DNA of 64,000 bases, taken from Stichopus chloronotus (taxonomy: Eukaryota; Echinodermata; Holothuroidea; Aspidochirotida; Stichopodidae). The stretch lies in assembly GCA_021234535.1 (NCBI GenBank), contig CM037849.1, positions 11,637,526 through 11,701,525 on the forward strand. Direction: 5' to 3'. Made by a program: the position numbers and the translations under genes. Numbering within the stretch: position 1 is the first letter of the stretch; every line of letters begins with the position of its first letter. The notes below the pieces were generated by a model. That model saw nothing but the letters and a program-made list of their open reading frames with translations, was not told the DNA's origin and made no database searches. Positions 1-11,784 of the stretch are shown here, one piece after another.

Positions 1-611
1 ACAGAGTTTACCTTTTAATGATCGCATAAGCGCGCAGCGCAAGTGCATGCATTATCCTGCAGTTACTGCACAGGTCCTGTGTTGATTCTCCTTGGTAGAC
101 AGTTTAACATTTTGATTAAATATACGAAAATGAAAGCAAATTTATGTATGCAAATAACCACGTTTTTTTTTAAACTTAAACTTACCCCTTGGAGGGGTAA
201 CACGGTTTACAACATGGCAGCAAAGTTAGTGCGCGATGGAAAAGTACCACCATTGTTTTGTTTTCATGGCATATGATAGCGGACGACATAGTAGAAGTGT
301 CTATCTATTAAGTCTTCATTATATTCATCCGCTCGTGATGAGGTTCAATCCGAATAAACCACGGTCACGGTCACCTGACTGAAATGGGTCAATAAGATAG
401 TCGAGGATTCGAGTCGAGGATAGAAGTCTGAATGAACGCCAGTTGATCGATTTTTTGTTTTATTTCGGATGACTTTGAAATACTATCAAAGATGTATACG
501 TAAATACTTTGGGATTTACGTTATGCCGTATATGTCAGGTTTGCTTATGGAATCACATTGCTTTCTTAACAAGGCCTAGTGTTCAGTGGTCAACGATTTA
601 CTGTAACTCAC

Positions 612-732
612 TTCCACGGTAAACTTCCTTCAAAATAGGCTTCATTCCAAAGACTTTCCCGGCTCGAAACACGTCGCCTCCATCGAGAGTGATCAACTCG
701 GCTTTGCCTTCGCGAATGTTGATGAGACATTC
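612..732 (-). CDS. Exon 3, minus-strand transferrin (Asp iron ligand)
   Basis: Acceptor CACAG precedes GAATG at 732 and donor GTGAGT follows 612. The 121 bases encode ECLINIREGKAELITLDGGD and then VFRAGKVFGMKPILKEVY. At 32 of 40 codons the residue is identical to the plus-strand paralogue. The Asp of LDGGD is the expected iron ligand. The next exon is outside the window. Confidence 0.9.
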
Positions 733-3700
733 CTGTGTCGTTAAATATATTTTAAAAGTAGGTCAACTATAGCAATGCATCTCTTGGGTTTACTTTTGTC
801 ATGTGATTTCATGGCTGTCTTTTGATGAGATCAAACAGCTTTGCACGTAAATACTGAATGAATGGTTACCGGCTGATTGAACAAAATATTTTCAAACCAG
901 CCAATCCTCACATTCATGATATCATGCATGTGTATGCCTTCTCGGGATTAAGATATACCCCAGGCTAATCATTATGGGTTGTCTGGATATCATGTTCCAT
1001 CTTTCAGAAAAGATCTTTACGAGACATGATTTTAGTGCATTATGTGTATTTTGTGACGATGAGGTGTTCACACCGTGTCGCATAATTATGATCCTGGTTG
1101 CCATTAGTTTGTGGATATTCATGTGAGAAAGGCCGTCTGTACTTAAAATTGTTTAATTACATTGATTCTCCCTGAAAACGGTCCCTGAAAACGACCTTAC
1201 GTTACAAAAATACAAAAGTGCGGGTATTAATCCATTTGAAAACTGACGAATAAAGTAAAAAGAAAGTGAAACATAAATAAATCGCGAGATGAAAACTGAA
1301 AAGCCTTAATTGGCTGTACACACAGCAATCTTACCTCAACCGTGGGTAGTTCTACGCAGCTTATGGACGGGGTAAGGTTACTGTCTGCGAAGGCACGTGA
1401 CATGTTTAGACACTTTTGGTATTCTGCTTCAGATATGGTGCACCATCGCGCGGTTGATGTTGGTGTTGCTGTTGGTGTTGGTGATGTGAATATTAGTTAT
1501 AAATAAACAAACATTTACACAAACTGCAAAATGGATCAGAACATGTAAAGACTTGAGAAAAGGGTTCCTTTTTTCTATGATCAGGTTCTTGCTAACCGGG
1601 CTGTACGGTGTGCCCTCACCTGAGTTCACTGCTGTGAATGGTGTTGCATTTTCGTATACACAGTTGCAACGTTAAGACTTCGACACAGCAAATTTTCATC
1701 ACTCTGGTTAAGTGATTGGTAATTTATTCCATTGAAATATCAAATGTACGTGGAGATCTTAGAAAGAGTAAATGAGCTCGAACAGGCGAAGAGCTCAACA
1801 GCTTAATGTTGAATTAATTCCCACTGAGCAAGATACTGAAAGCAACATTTACACAGAATGAAGACTCTTAACAACATTACACCTTACAACTATGAATTAC
1901 ATACATATATGAAGTGGCTTTTGAAGCCACATCACAAATTAAGGCCACTTTTGAAGTGGCCTTAATATCAAACAGCCACCCGCGTTTTGTATATTGGCGG
2001 GAAAGTGGGAACCTTCACTGTATCAGTAAAAAATATACTAAAAACTAAATTAGGGAAAGGTAGATTTGCTAGCTTGTTTTCAAAAGAAGTGAAGGATATT
2101 AGTCTCTGCTATGAGGTCACTCTAAACCCTGAAGATTTGTTGCTCCTTTAGACAGATTCAGAATGATTTAAGATGGGATAAATCTTCAGTCTTCTCTCTC
2201 TATGCTTTAGTGGGCCTGAGAAAGCAGTCGAAATCGTAGCAACCACTATTTAAAGCTGGAATATGAGTTGAAAATACATGAATATTCATACCCATTCCCA
2301 TTGATCTGTTTTATTTCTAAAGGGTGATTGGCTGCTATAGCTTTCTTCGAGAGTTTGAATTTTGTATCGAGCCTAAACAAAAATGTCTGGACAATTTTCA
2401 TATTCAGATATCTGGAAGATGAGTGCCTAGTCCTCTTGAATATTTGTGGGATGTGATCTTTTCCCATAGTTTCTCTTACCTAAAACACTGAAGAAGAATA
2501 AAGGCATATGACCAGGCAATTGTTAGTGCAACTCATATTCCAGCTTTAATAACATAGACTTATTATAAGTTAAGCCGCTTAATGTAGTGCTGTGAATACA
2601 TGAACGATTTCTCGTAAAGCCACGGTCGTGAACAGTGGAAAAAAGGAGGAAAAATGAACGATGAAAAATATCTGGAAGGTGCTTGTCAGAGTTATTGTAC
2701 ATGTAGATAGCTAGCATGCAAGTGCTTAAATAGATCTTAAATTTTAAGAGTTCGAAATTGAGACAAATTGGTGGAGGATACGTAGGTCAATTAGGAAAAT
2801 TGATTATGAGGACTGTCTCTGCTCTGCATAAGCTACATTTTCAGTGCATGTTAGAAAAAATAACCCAAACAAAAATATGATAATTGAGAAAAAAGTCAAT
2901 TGGTAATACAAACTAGCAACGATTGCCTTATGAAATAATACACTTGTATTTGCTTTTTATTGTATGTCATGTAAAATTCCGAGAGCCTTACTCTTCCACA
3001 AACTATATCTGTATGACCTTTTCAGTACTTTTTTTTTGGGGGGGGGGGGGAGCAAGATTAAGCTGCAGGAATTTTACAGACTTCTGGACTTGACAAAGTA
3101 ACGTTATCAAATTTAATACCAATCTCATTCTTACAATAGAACTAAAGAGGAAGAAGAAAAATTAAAGAGAAACAGCACAAAATTCTGGAATTAAGAGATT
3201 TGTTTAACAATAAACTTATCACAGAAAAGTTCATGACTTTTTTTTTTGTAAACGGTTGAACATCTAGAATACAACTTGTCTTTTGACTTGTACAAGATAC
3301 CAGTGTCGTCATCTATAGCAAGCACGATTTAAAGGACTTGGAGCAAGCAGGTACAGCAGGAACATCGCTGATGTGAATTAAGAACCGAAGAGGACCGAAG
3401 AGGACCGAAGAGGACCGAAGAGGACCGAAGAGGACCGAAGAGGACCGAAGAGGACCGAAGAGGACCGAAGAGGACCGAAGAGGACCGAAGAAGACCGAAG
3501 AGGACCGAACCCTACAGTTGACTTATAAAACGGGTTCCAATTGCGTCTTCGTTTTACTGCTGACATTCACAGATATGAGCCACAAAACCAGTCAATGTTA
3601 CGTTTTGAGTGGTGGGGGGGGGGGGGGGGGCGGAGAGGGTTGGTTGACGATAATCTGAAACAGAATTAGATCTTTAACTTGGAACAAAGTATCAAAAATT

Positions 3701-4156
3701 AAGCAAAATAGAGCCACGTGACCACCGGTGGGATGTTATTTGCTTCTTCTCTCGACTGGAATATGAAGAACTAAGACGCGGTACTGGAGATGCTCTTCTC
3801 TTTACATCTCTTTATATTTAAATGATCTTAAACCATGTTCTATCGTATAGGTCGAAAAATATGTAAAAAGCATGAAACGAGTAAATACTGGCAGATACAA
3901 AGGCCTTGTCGGAGATTTACATGTATGTTATAATTATAGTAAAAAGTCATTTGTACTATCAAAAGAAATTGAAATTGAGTCCGTTATACTGAATTGAATC
4001 TCTGGTACCTCTTCTGATTACGAAAAAAAGTAAGAAAAGAAGCGAGTGTCAAACTGTTCTGATGTAGTTTGATTTAAAATACTTACATGTTACGTTCACA
4101 TGGTTGTCTGCCCACGCAAAACCCACGAATAGGATCGTCAAAATGAAACGTAGCAT
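612..4156 (-). CDS. Transferrin-family paralogue, 5' part (exons 1-3), truncated by window edge
   Basis: Three exons of a second transferrin gene read right to left: exon 1 4156-4087, exon 2 1468-1335, exon 3 732-612. Phases are 1, 0 and 1, identical to the complete gene at 23802-43795. The deduced start is a signal peptide (MLRFILTILFVGFAWA), then the lobe-opening motif RWCTISEAEYQKC, then ECLINIREGKAELITLDGGD, which holds the first N-lobe iron ligand (Asp of LDGGD). By eye, exons 2 and 3 are about 80% identical to the paralogue at protein level. All splice sites are GT-AG and no frame break is seen. Exons 4 onwards would lie left of position 1, so whether the gene is intact downstream is unknown. 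Product: a secreted iron-binding transferrin or melanotransferrin-like protein (family knowledge). Its orientation is opposite to the paralogue, giving a divergent pair. Confidence 0.88.
905..1075 (+). repeat. Dispersed repeat family C, copy 1
   Basis: This block contains CCAGCCAATCCTCAC, TTTCAGAAAAGATC..TACGAGACA and AGTGCATTATG..ATTTTGTGACGA in that order. The same ordered blocks occur inverted at about 7545-7745 and directly at about 10470-10640, with moderate divergence. It lies in intron 2 of the minus-strand transferrin gene. No coding capacity was recognised. Confidence 0.6.
1335..1468 (-). CDS. Exon 2, minus-strand transferrin (lobe start)
   Basis: The acceptor CAACAG lies immediately before 1468 and the donor is GTAAG after GAG at 1335. 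The 134 bases complete the phase-1 codon and add 44 codons. They encode RWCTISEAEYQKC and SISCVE, the usual first strand and cysteines of a transferrin lobe. The exon is slightly longer than its counterpart because the acceptor-proximal ACC/AAC-rich stretch has two extra codons. Confidence 0.88.
1914..1965. repeat. Two adjacent perfect hairpins
   Basis: GTGGCTT-TTG-AAGCCAC (1914-1930) is followed nine bases later by TTAAGGCCACTT-TTG-AAGTGGCCTTAA (1939-1965). The stems are 7 and 12 bp and both loops are TTG. They lie in intron 1 of the minus-strand transferrin gene. Function is unknown. Confidence 0.85.
2251..2548. repeat. 20-bp perfect inverted repeat flanking 258 bp
   Basis: TAAAGCTGGAATATGAGTTG at 2251-2270 is exactly inverted at 2529-2548. 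The interior contains no recognisable protein. It could be the ends of a short non-autonomous DNA element or a local inverted duplication. I see no clear target-site duplication next to the arms. Confidence 0.7.
3381..3510. repeat. 10-bp minisatellite, 13 units
   Basis: The unit AGGACCGAAG is repeated 13 times in strict 10-bp register, with a variant first unit (AGAACCGAAG), a variant twelfth (AAGACCGAAG) and a changed last base. It lies inside intron 1 of the minus-strand transferrin gene. The open reading frame on the complement (FGPLRSSSVL repeats) is a by-product of the repeat and is not a gene. Confidence 0.95.
4087..4156 (-). CDS. Exon 1, minus-strand transferrin (signal peptide)
   Basis: The ATG is the complement of 4156-4154. 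The exon has 23 codons plus one base, followed by donor GTAAGT (complement of 4086-4081). It encodes a hydrophobic signal peptide ending FAWA, then DNHVNVT. The sequence closely matches exon 1 of the plus-strand gene (ILTI..CVGFAWAD), which fixes the start. Confidence 0.88.
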
Positions 4157-4299
4157 TGTCGTTCAACGAAGCAGAATAATCTGAAGTTAATTGTCTGAAA
4201 TGTGGAATGGTTTGGGAGGATGAGGAGAATGATGGCGATGGAGCAAGAACTACCTTTCTTGGACCGCCAAGAGTGGAAATTATCCCGTCTGCACCGCCT

Positions 4300-4308
4300 C
4301 CTTTTATT
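4300..4308 (-). promoter_or_regulatory. TATA-like box of minus-strand transferrin
   Basis: The complement reads AATAAAAGG followed by AGGCG, about 150 bases upstream of the ATG. The plus-strand paralogue has TATAAAAGGAGGCG at the equivalent place, and the following leader sequences also resemble each other (CACTCTT..CG..CCA). The promoter and 5' leader were therefore part of the duplication. Confidence 0.6.
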
Positions 4309-7300
4309 GATTAACGAAGGTTACATGCGGTCACAAATCTGCCAAACTTTAGGGAGAGAATGAAACTCGATCAGTTCTTCTGCCTTTCTCCTGGAAACTT
4401 ATGAACTTACCTGTAAACGGAAAATGTGGGTTGGACTTTTTTACTGTTAGTTTACATGTCATGTCAATTATTTGAACTTCTATCTCGACGCTAAAGCGTG
4501 CATGGAGGATGATAAAAAAAAAAAAATAAAAAAAAAAAACCGTATAAGCCCTGCATTAACCCATTACTTAATGCCAGTACTTCGACATCGTGAGAAGTAA
4601 ATACTTTTTTTGCCAGGTGAAAGTGATGGGGAATCGGGGGGTGGGTGAGTTGAAAGAGGGTGGGTAAAGGACTTTGTCACTGATCCGGGGTATTACGTTC
4701 AAGTTCAACAGCAGGCCAGGGAACGATACTGATGCCATGTTATAGACAGTCGATGTTTTTTTTTTTTTCATGATGTGTTATGTCTTCTTAAATGTATAGC
4801 AGTGTACATATAATGTTCTGATCACAGCAAACCCGATCCAGTACATCAAGGTACTGCTCATCCCCACATACCTCTACCCAAACCACCAACCCCTACACAC
4901 CCCCGAACACACCACCCGCCATCCATTGTGGGCAAAGCTTGTGAAGATAAAATATATTTTGTATTTTTAGTCTTGTTCATATTATTCTAGTAATGTTTCC
5001 AGGGATCGTACAAGTCTTTGTAGTATTTATTACATGTTTCTCTCATCATTGAATGTCTGTGGTATAGAGTGGCAATTATTTCAGCCGTCGGTTGGTTTGT
5101 AACCTTACCAAATATACCGATGTATGCAGTCTCACATCAATGATGAGACCTTGCTCTGCAGTTGTCAAGTGTGTTGCGATTACCCACCATACTTAGTAAT
5201 GGTCACCCATCACAGTAGTATGCACCATGCATTAACATATATTCCTCGAGATGCCGACATAAGAAACATTTTTTCTCCGGGCGGGGGGGGGGGGGGGGGG
5301 GAGCTGAACCCGAAAATAGTGATCGACTCCATGGGGGGAAAAAACCTAAGACGAAGGGCGTCCCCCTCGCCTTTGGGATTTGTTAAACATTTAGGCTTAT
5401 CATGTGTTGTTTAATCACCTACGCCCCTTTCATACGCCGTTGGCCTAATGTTACAGTTGCCAGACAGCCGGTTATAAAATACAGTTTTAGGTACCCGACA
5501 GTACATAATAAAGTCACATCATGCTGCTCAATTTCCACAGAAATGTAAGACACGAGCTTAGTTTCAACAATACCAGGATTAAACGATTACCTTACTCGTT
5601 ACATAGTTCATCTAAAGGGTGACGACCATGACACGGTACGGTGTGAAAGGGGTTCTCAAATTTATGTTATAGCACATTTGACTAAAATAAGCACTGTAGG
5701 GTTCGATCGTTCAGTTCTCGTCTATATAAACAAATCGAATGCTATTTTCATGTTTATAACAAACATAATGAAGTGATCTTTTTTCCCACGAAGGTTATAA
5801 GAACAGAAAGTGCGCTATTAGGGAATCCTCACTGCATTGGCGTGACATGGACAATGGCAATCAAATGTCAAAATACTTTATTTTTTCTGCTCGGGGAAAC
5901 ATTGTCTTTCTCAATTCCAACCTATTTTCTTCAAGAGAATATATAGTGATTAATCCGAGAGTTAGGCTATTGTTTTGTAGGTAGTAGGGTCACAATTAGT
6001 TGACATCATAAAAGGCTGGTCCTTAGTATGGTTAGTGCTGCCACTAATTTAGACTTAAGTGCAGTATAAGATTGTGTGAGATTTGTATAAGATTTCACAC
6101 TAGTATGTAAACCTAAAATCATTTTTCGGGAAAGTAGAAATTTAATTACACTCTGCACGTAAAGGATGCCAATCTATGCATCACTCATCAAGAGTCATCC
6201 AAAGTTTTCATGTTCACATGAAGTTCCAGTCATTTGAAAACAGTCGAATTTTTTTTGAACAATTTGCCTCATAGTGTCGACATAATCTAAGAATAATTGT
6301 AAATTTCAGTTCAAGATTGTGATTTCTTTTGATAAAATGGAGTTGTCGAGGTATTAAATTATTTTAGGGCATTGTTCCATGGATAATAGCACCTCGACAT
6401 AGCAAAATTATGCACCGAATGTTATGATGTACATGTTTACATCAGTGGTAACTTACAAAGTCATCCCTGGTTGCCAGTTCTGCAGGGGAGTTTAATAGAT
6501 AGGCCAAATTGAACTCGACGGACCAGTAAAAAAAATGGAAAAAAATGATTTATGTAAAAGACTACCTTGTGACAATTTTGTTGTTTTTGTTTTGCACATC
6601 CTCTTGAAAGTCGATATCTGGAAACCGATAACTACCGAAAATTCTTTATCTTTAACCTCTGACATCTGAATGGACTATACCCACATATGAGATAGTGAAA
6701 TATGAGCCAATTGCTCCTGGGACCGTTGGACTGTAAACAATACGTTGCATGTTGTTCTTGTTTTTTATTCCTTCTGTTCTTTTTTCTTATTCTCATGGAG
6801 GAAAAAAAAAACTCTGGAAGAGTTCAGTTGTGGATCTGATGTTTCTGACATGATATAAGTAGTTTTGAAATATGGTGTTTACGAAGTTTACAACCCAATT
6901 TGAACTTTATTGATCTCACAGGCATGCGCCAAGTTAACCACAAATATATTGCAAAGTTGTCCTGGGACTTTTAGGGATTTTTCCCTACTTAATATGTGTC
7001 AAGTTCACCTCACCCCAAACCCATACTTCAGCATATTATTTGTAAACAGAACGCATAGTTTAAAGTGAGTTCGTGCTAATACACCCCCAAAAAGCCTGAG
7101 TAAAAAAATGAAAATTTCAGGTCCCAAGGTTAAGTATGTCTTGCAATTATTCCACCATTCAGACAATTTAGGAAACTTAAAAACGAAATTAAATATTAGG
7201 TTCGAGATGGTAAATCCTGCCATGTGATTTCAAATTCTTCTAACGTAACGATTAAGTGTAAAACACGATACAAAGAAGTGGTTGACAGTTTTCAGTTAAC

Positions 7301-7544
7301 TTAAGCCGGCACTTCTTTGAACAACTTACCAACAAGGGTTTTATTTGACTAGTACTAATGAACATTCAATTTGTCGACACACTGCTAGGCTGATTGATCA
7401 CCTTAATGACGTCATCAGTTTGTATTTTACATGTTAATCATGCGTCTGTTTCAGTAAATACTAAAATTCACGATACCGACCAAGGAACAATGACGACTTG
7501 CGTAAGTATGTTTTCGATACACCATGGAGATTTGTGCTGTTGCA

Positions 7545-7745
7545 TATTCATTATGTAGGGGCTCATACTCCTAGTCGTCACAGAATTTCCGTAATGTGCT
7601 ATAATCATTTCTCGAGGATATACTTTTCTGCATGATGGCACATGAGGTGGTATCGAGACATACCATCATGGTTAGGGTTTGTGTCTTCCATGAAACCTTC
7701 ATGCATGAAATCATGTGAGGATTGGCTGGTTTAGAACCATTCATT
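7545..7745 (-). repeat. Dispersed repeat family C, copy 2 (inverted)
   Basis: The complement carries AACCAGCCAATCCTCAC, AAACCCTAACCATGATGGTA and CGAGA..AGCACATTACGGAAATT in the same order as the copy at 10470-10640. This shows a shared dispersed element. It has no coding capacity. Confidence 0.65.
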
Positions 7746-9079
7746 TAAATGTGATTTCTGTTTTATATGACCATTTCGTTGCTTTTCAGAGTGGTTCTTG
7801 TCATTTTCGGGAATTGAATCACGTATTTTGCCCATGTCTCGTCATTACAGTGGGTTTCAAGTTTAACTATTTTTGAACAGTTAAGTGCAAAGTAATGTGA
7901 ACTATACTTATCATTCTCCTGATTATAGGACTACCTTGCAACCGCGTCCACCTTAGCTCCACCATTCACGGCCATTCATTTCAACAGGTAGATAATGAAC
8001 TAATCGCCAGCCGCTCAGTGAAGTATTTAAACTGCTAGTTTGTGACAGCAGTAAACTGGTAGTGCGCAAACGTACAGGGATTTGGAGACCTTCAACCGCA
8101 GACAATTCTGAGAGTATGTACGTAAAATTATTTTGCTTATGTGTTGATTTGGAAGTTAAAATCTCCACGGAGACCTCAAAACCAAGAAAAGGAGGTCTCC
8201 ATGGAACCGATAGTATAGACTCTGATGTACGTGCGAACCATGCAGGTGACGTGAGGTAAATTAAACATCCAGGACCGATCGAACGTGATAAGTAGCGAAG
8301 GATCTTTTCCAGACGCGCTCTTTTGGAAGGGTCAAAAAGAGGTGAAAAGTTGAGGGAGGGCAGATGAGGGTGACAAATACTGGCTTAGAAAATGATACCA
8401 CGAAGTACTTACTTCATGAAAATTGCTTAATGAATGAATTTTCAAACATTTCATTCCTGAACGCAATGCTTGACAATTCCTCGACTAGTCTCCGTGGCGA
8501 TTACAACTTAAGTCTGCAGCTAAAATATTGAGAAATCATTCATTTGATAGCCAGAGTTTATATATTGGAAGGAAAATACAATGAATAGGCTCACTAAAAA
8601 TGCTTTGCATGTCCAGAATAATTGCAGTCCCATATCAGTGAAAATATTAGAACAACCGCATTTGGAGGGCACTGGTCGTAATTGACAGTTCACACCAAAT
8701 GCGGTTCCTATATTGTGTTCCAAACTTGGCTCACTGACTGATTAATTTGCGGCTACCGTACGGTTTCTCCATGTGCACAAAAGATGTATGCTACTTGCAG
8801 AATTTGCATTGTATGTGCGGTATTGTTAAATACGGAATGATATTCTTGTCGTATGCACCCACTTGATTGTCCTAAAGTATATATATATTTTTTTCATGTG
8901 TGGATCTTCACAGATGAGATTTAAAGATCTCCTGTGAGCATACGGTTTGAACCCACTTTTTTCGTGCGAGACCATGACTCAGTTTAAGCTTGAAAAGAAA
9001 AATAAAAATTCGGTTGAACATCATCTAATACAACAAAGTGACACAAAACTATTTTTTTTATGTATTTTTGATTCACTGA

Positions 9080-9180
9080 AAGTGATTTTCAACATCATCA
9101 ATCGCGTCCACGAAATTTATATGGAGGCACTCTGCCTCCTGTCCCTCCCCCCCCCCCCCCGGCTACGGCACTGGATAAAC
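9080..9180. mobile_element. Non-autonomous element fragment, family D
   Basis: TTCAACATCATCAATCGCGTCC followed by a GGAGG..GCACTCTGCC block, a C run and GGCTACGGCACTGG matches 43420-43500 block by block. The outer end read in reverse (CCAGTGCCGTAGCC) resembles the CAGTGGCGTAGCC-type ends often seen on non-autonomous DNA elements in invertebrate genomes. The class assignment is tentative. Confidence 0.45.
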
Positions 9181-10469
9181 ATTATGCGTATACCATACAT
9201 ATACATTCAATCGGTTTGGTAGGAAGCGAAATCTACAGAAGGTATCCTTCTTTGCATGTTTTTCTATGTGTCGTATGCCAGTGATGTAAAAACCCTCAAA
9301 ACAGTCGACCTCAAAACAACCGGTGGTACGGTGCTAAAGTAATTTAGGGGTAAAAGAAAACTTTTGGGGACTCGATCTGTTATTGCAGTGAAATTAATCA
9401 AATACAAAGAGAAGGAAATGTCTGTTTTGCAATTGCAAACATATTTCAGGTTTTGTTACATCCCTTTAACGTTTCTGAAAAAAAAAATGGATCCTTTGCA
9501 TCTACCGACTCCCCCCCCCCCCCCCCGGTCATGCCCATGAACTTACCTAACCTCTCCTTTTCACCAATCCCACTATTCAGTCCTGCAGCTTACCTCAGTA
9601 AGTAGATTAGATATATTCCTAATCAGATTAAGAAAAGGAATAATCAAAGCCTGAAGATCACTTGCAATGAATAAAGACTATATCAAATAAACTGTGATAC
9701 TCTCACATACCAAATGTATTGTGGGTACAAATGTATTGTGCAGGGTCGCTTTCTCAAACAAACCAGACCCAAGTTTAAAGTCACCATCTTCTAACTTGTG
9801 AACATGGCATCTGAGCAGTCATTGTAAAATAGCTATTTGCCGGAACATTTCTGTATTCCTTTTATATTTTGGAGGTTTATTTTCTGTAAATTTACAGGTA
9901 ATTTTAACAGTGCATTTACTTTCAGATATGTGTTACTTTATACCTCAATACCTCATACCTTCTTGTGTATGAGAAAGAATGAAGTGAAAATTAAAAGGAA
10001 AAATACCTGTTGGCATAAATGATCGCCTGCAGACCAGAAAATACACTACAGTATTAATGAATGGATGGCTGTGCAACCTTTATTGTCGCCTTTATCGTTC
10101 CTGGTGTAACCTAAATTGCTTAAACAATCCTGCTTAGAGATAGCTGCTGACAGAACTATTTAAAATCTTGAGTAAAATGTAATTATTGCTAATTAAAGGT
10201 TAATGAAAAACTAGGGATAGAACGAAATCAGTACACTGTAGTTGTAAAAACATACACCGGACATGTGTGCATTGGTTTCATGTAAATGTTATTGTTACTA
10301 TTAGTGAATACTCAAGGAATTGTGATCAAACTTAAGCTTTAGTGCCATTCATAATCATGTGCATAGTATTTTTGACCAATATAAGCTTTGCTTGCTCCAA
10401 GAGAAACAAGCAAGCGAAACAGCGATTACATGCGGGCAGGGTAATCTTTCGTTGTGTTGTATCTCGTAA

Positions 10470-10640
10470 GCCAATCCTCACGTGATAACCTACAGGATAA
10501 AGTTTCATCGAAGGAACAAACCCTAACCATGATGGTATGATTCGATATCACCTGATGTTCCATTATGAAGAAAAGGGTTTTCTCGAGACAAAGTTTCAGC
10601 ACATTATGGAAATTTTGTCAGTGGACTAGGTGGGCCCTGG
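10470..10640 (+). repeat. Dispersed repeat family C, copy 3
   Basis: It contains AGCCAATCCTCACGTGA, AAACCCTAACCATGATGGTA and TCTCGAGACAAAG..AGCACATTATGGAAATTTTG, matching the inverted copy at 7545-7745 and, less closely, 905-1075. Confidence 0.65.
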
Positions 10641-10970
10641 TAATCCGGGCTATGAATCCGGTTGCCTATAGCAGCTGACTCACGACCTGGTAACGTTGGA
10701 ACCTCCAGGGTGGATGCAGACTACCAGCCACGGAAACGATACACGGGTCTGGAACTTTGCGGAAATTTCGGAACAGATATAAAAGTTAGAATACTCGTTG
10801 TGGCGCTGGGGTGAGCGATGTGATGAATATTCATGAGAACGCAGCGAACAATAGATGATCACATGTGTTTACAGATTTCACCTCCGTCGTCACCAGCTTA
10901 TCTTTGGTCTAGACTAAAGAAATACATACAACAACCCTGGATACTGAATAATAAATAATTCAATAATTGT

Positions 10971-10972
<2 letters not shown>

Positions 10973-11012
<40 letters not shown>
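10973..11012. repeat. (AG)n microsatellite
   Basis: About 20 uninterrupted AG units, followed by an AG/GGAGGG decay. Intergenic. Confidence 0.97.
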
Positions 11013-11018
<6 letters not shown>

Positions 11019-11784
11019 CAAAAAGATCAAACTATGGTGTAAAATCGGCAATTTCAGGACGAAAATGGCTGGAAGGTACGTGTCTTCCCAGTATTTGCAC
11101 TGATGGGTAGGCTGATGTGACGTTAATCTACTAAATCGCTAGATTTGCAAGAAAGGGAACAACACACGTGTAACTTAACAATCATATGTTCGAAGGCTTC
11201 CAAAGTGTAGAGGTGTTAAATTATTTTCCCTAATTTCCTCTTAGATATGTAAACATAAATTTTTCATTCGCTCCGTCAAGAGAGAGATCTCGAGAGGTAC
11301 AGAGAGCTAGAACAAAAATGACTGTTAATGGCGTCAATACTTCCCGATCTCCTTGCCTCTCAACCGTTTCCTCCCCCCCCCCCCCACTTGCAAAACCCCT
11401 TTAGCATATCATTCTGGGGTAGGCCGTACATTACCTTCGGATACGTCGTATATGGTACCTGTCAAAGCAACTAGAATTTCCTGAAAGTTTTCATTGCACA
11501 GTATCATCCCTCCCCAAAAATGCGGAAACTGATTGCCTTTTCCTCAAGAATAGTTTTTTCTTCAGCAAGGTCTAGTTGTTTTTCACTTATGGTTCATGTT
11601 TTTTTTTTTTTGCATCTTATCTGCTACTTCACTGACTTGTAGCCAGTGACACCTATATCAGTGTATCTATCTTGTATCTCTTTTGCACATTGTGGTGTAA
11701 ATATTTCCTTGCTTGCTTTTACATTGGTGAGTGAGAACACAGGCAGAGAGGATGGAAGAAAATATAAACATAAAATGTCTTTTT

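Noticed and set aside
1..600. Exon 4 of the minus-strand transferrin
   Set aside because: I looked for the AGYFGIAV and CHTGVGR block on the complement and did not find it, so it must lie outside the window.
3378..3566. Complement open frame with FGPLRSSSVL repeats
   Set aside because: A 10-bp minisatellite read in frame. It lies inside an intron and has no start context.
5124..5414. 96-codon forward frame with a poly-Gly stretch
   Set aside because: It depends on a 19-base G run. No splice sites, domain or promoter.
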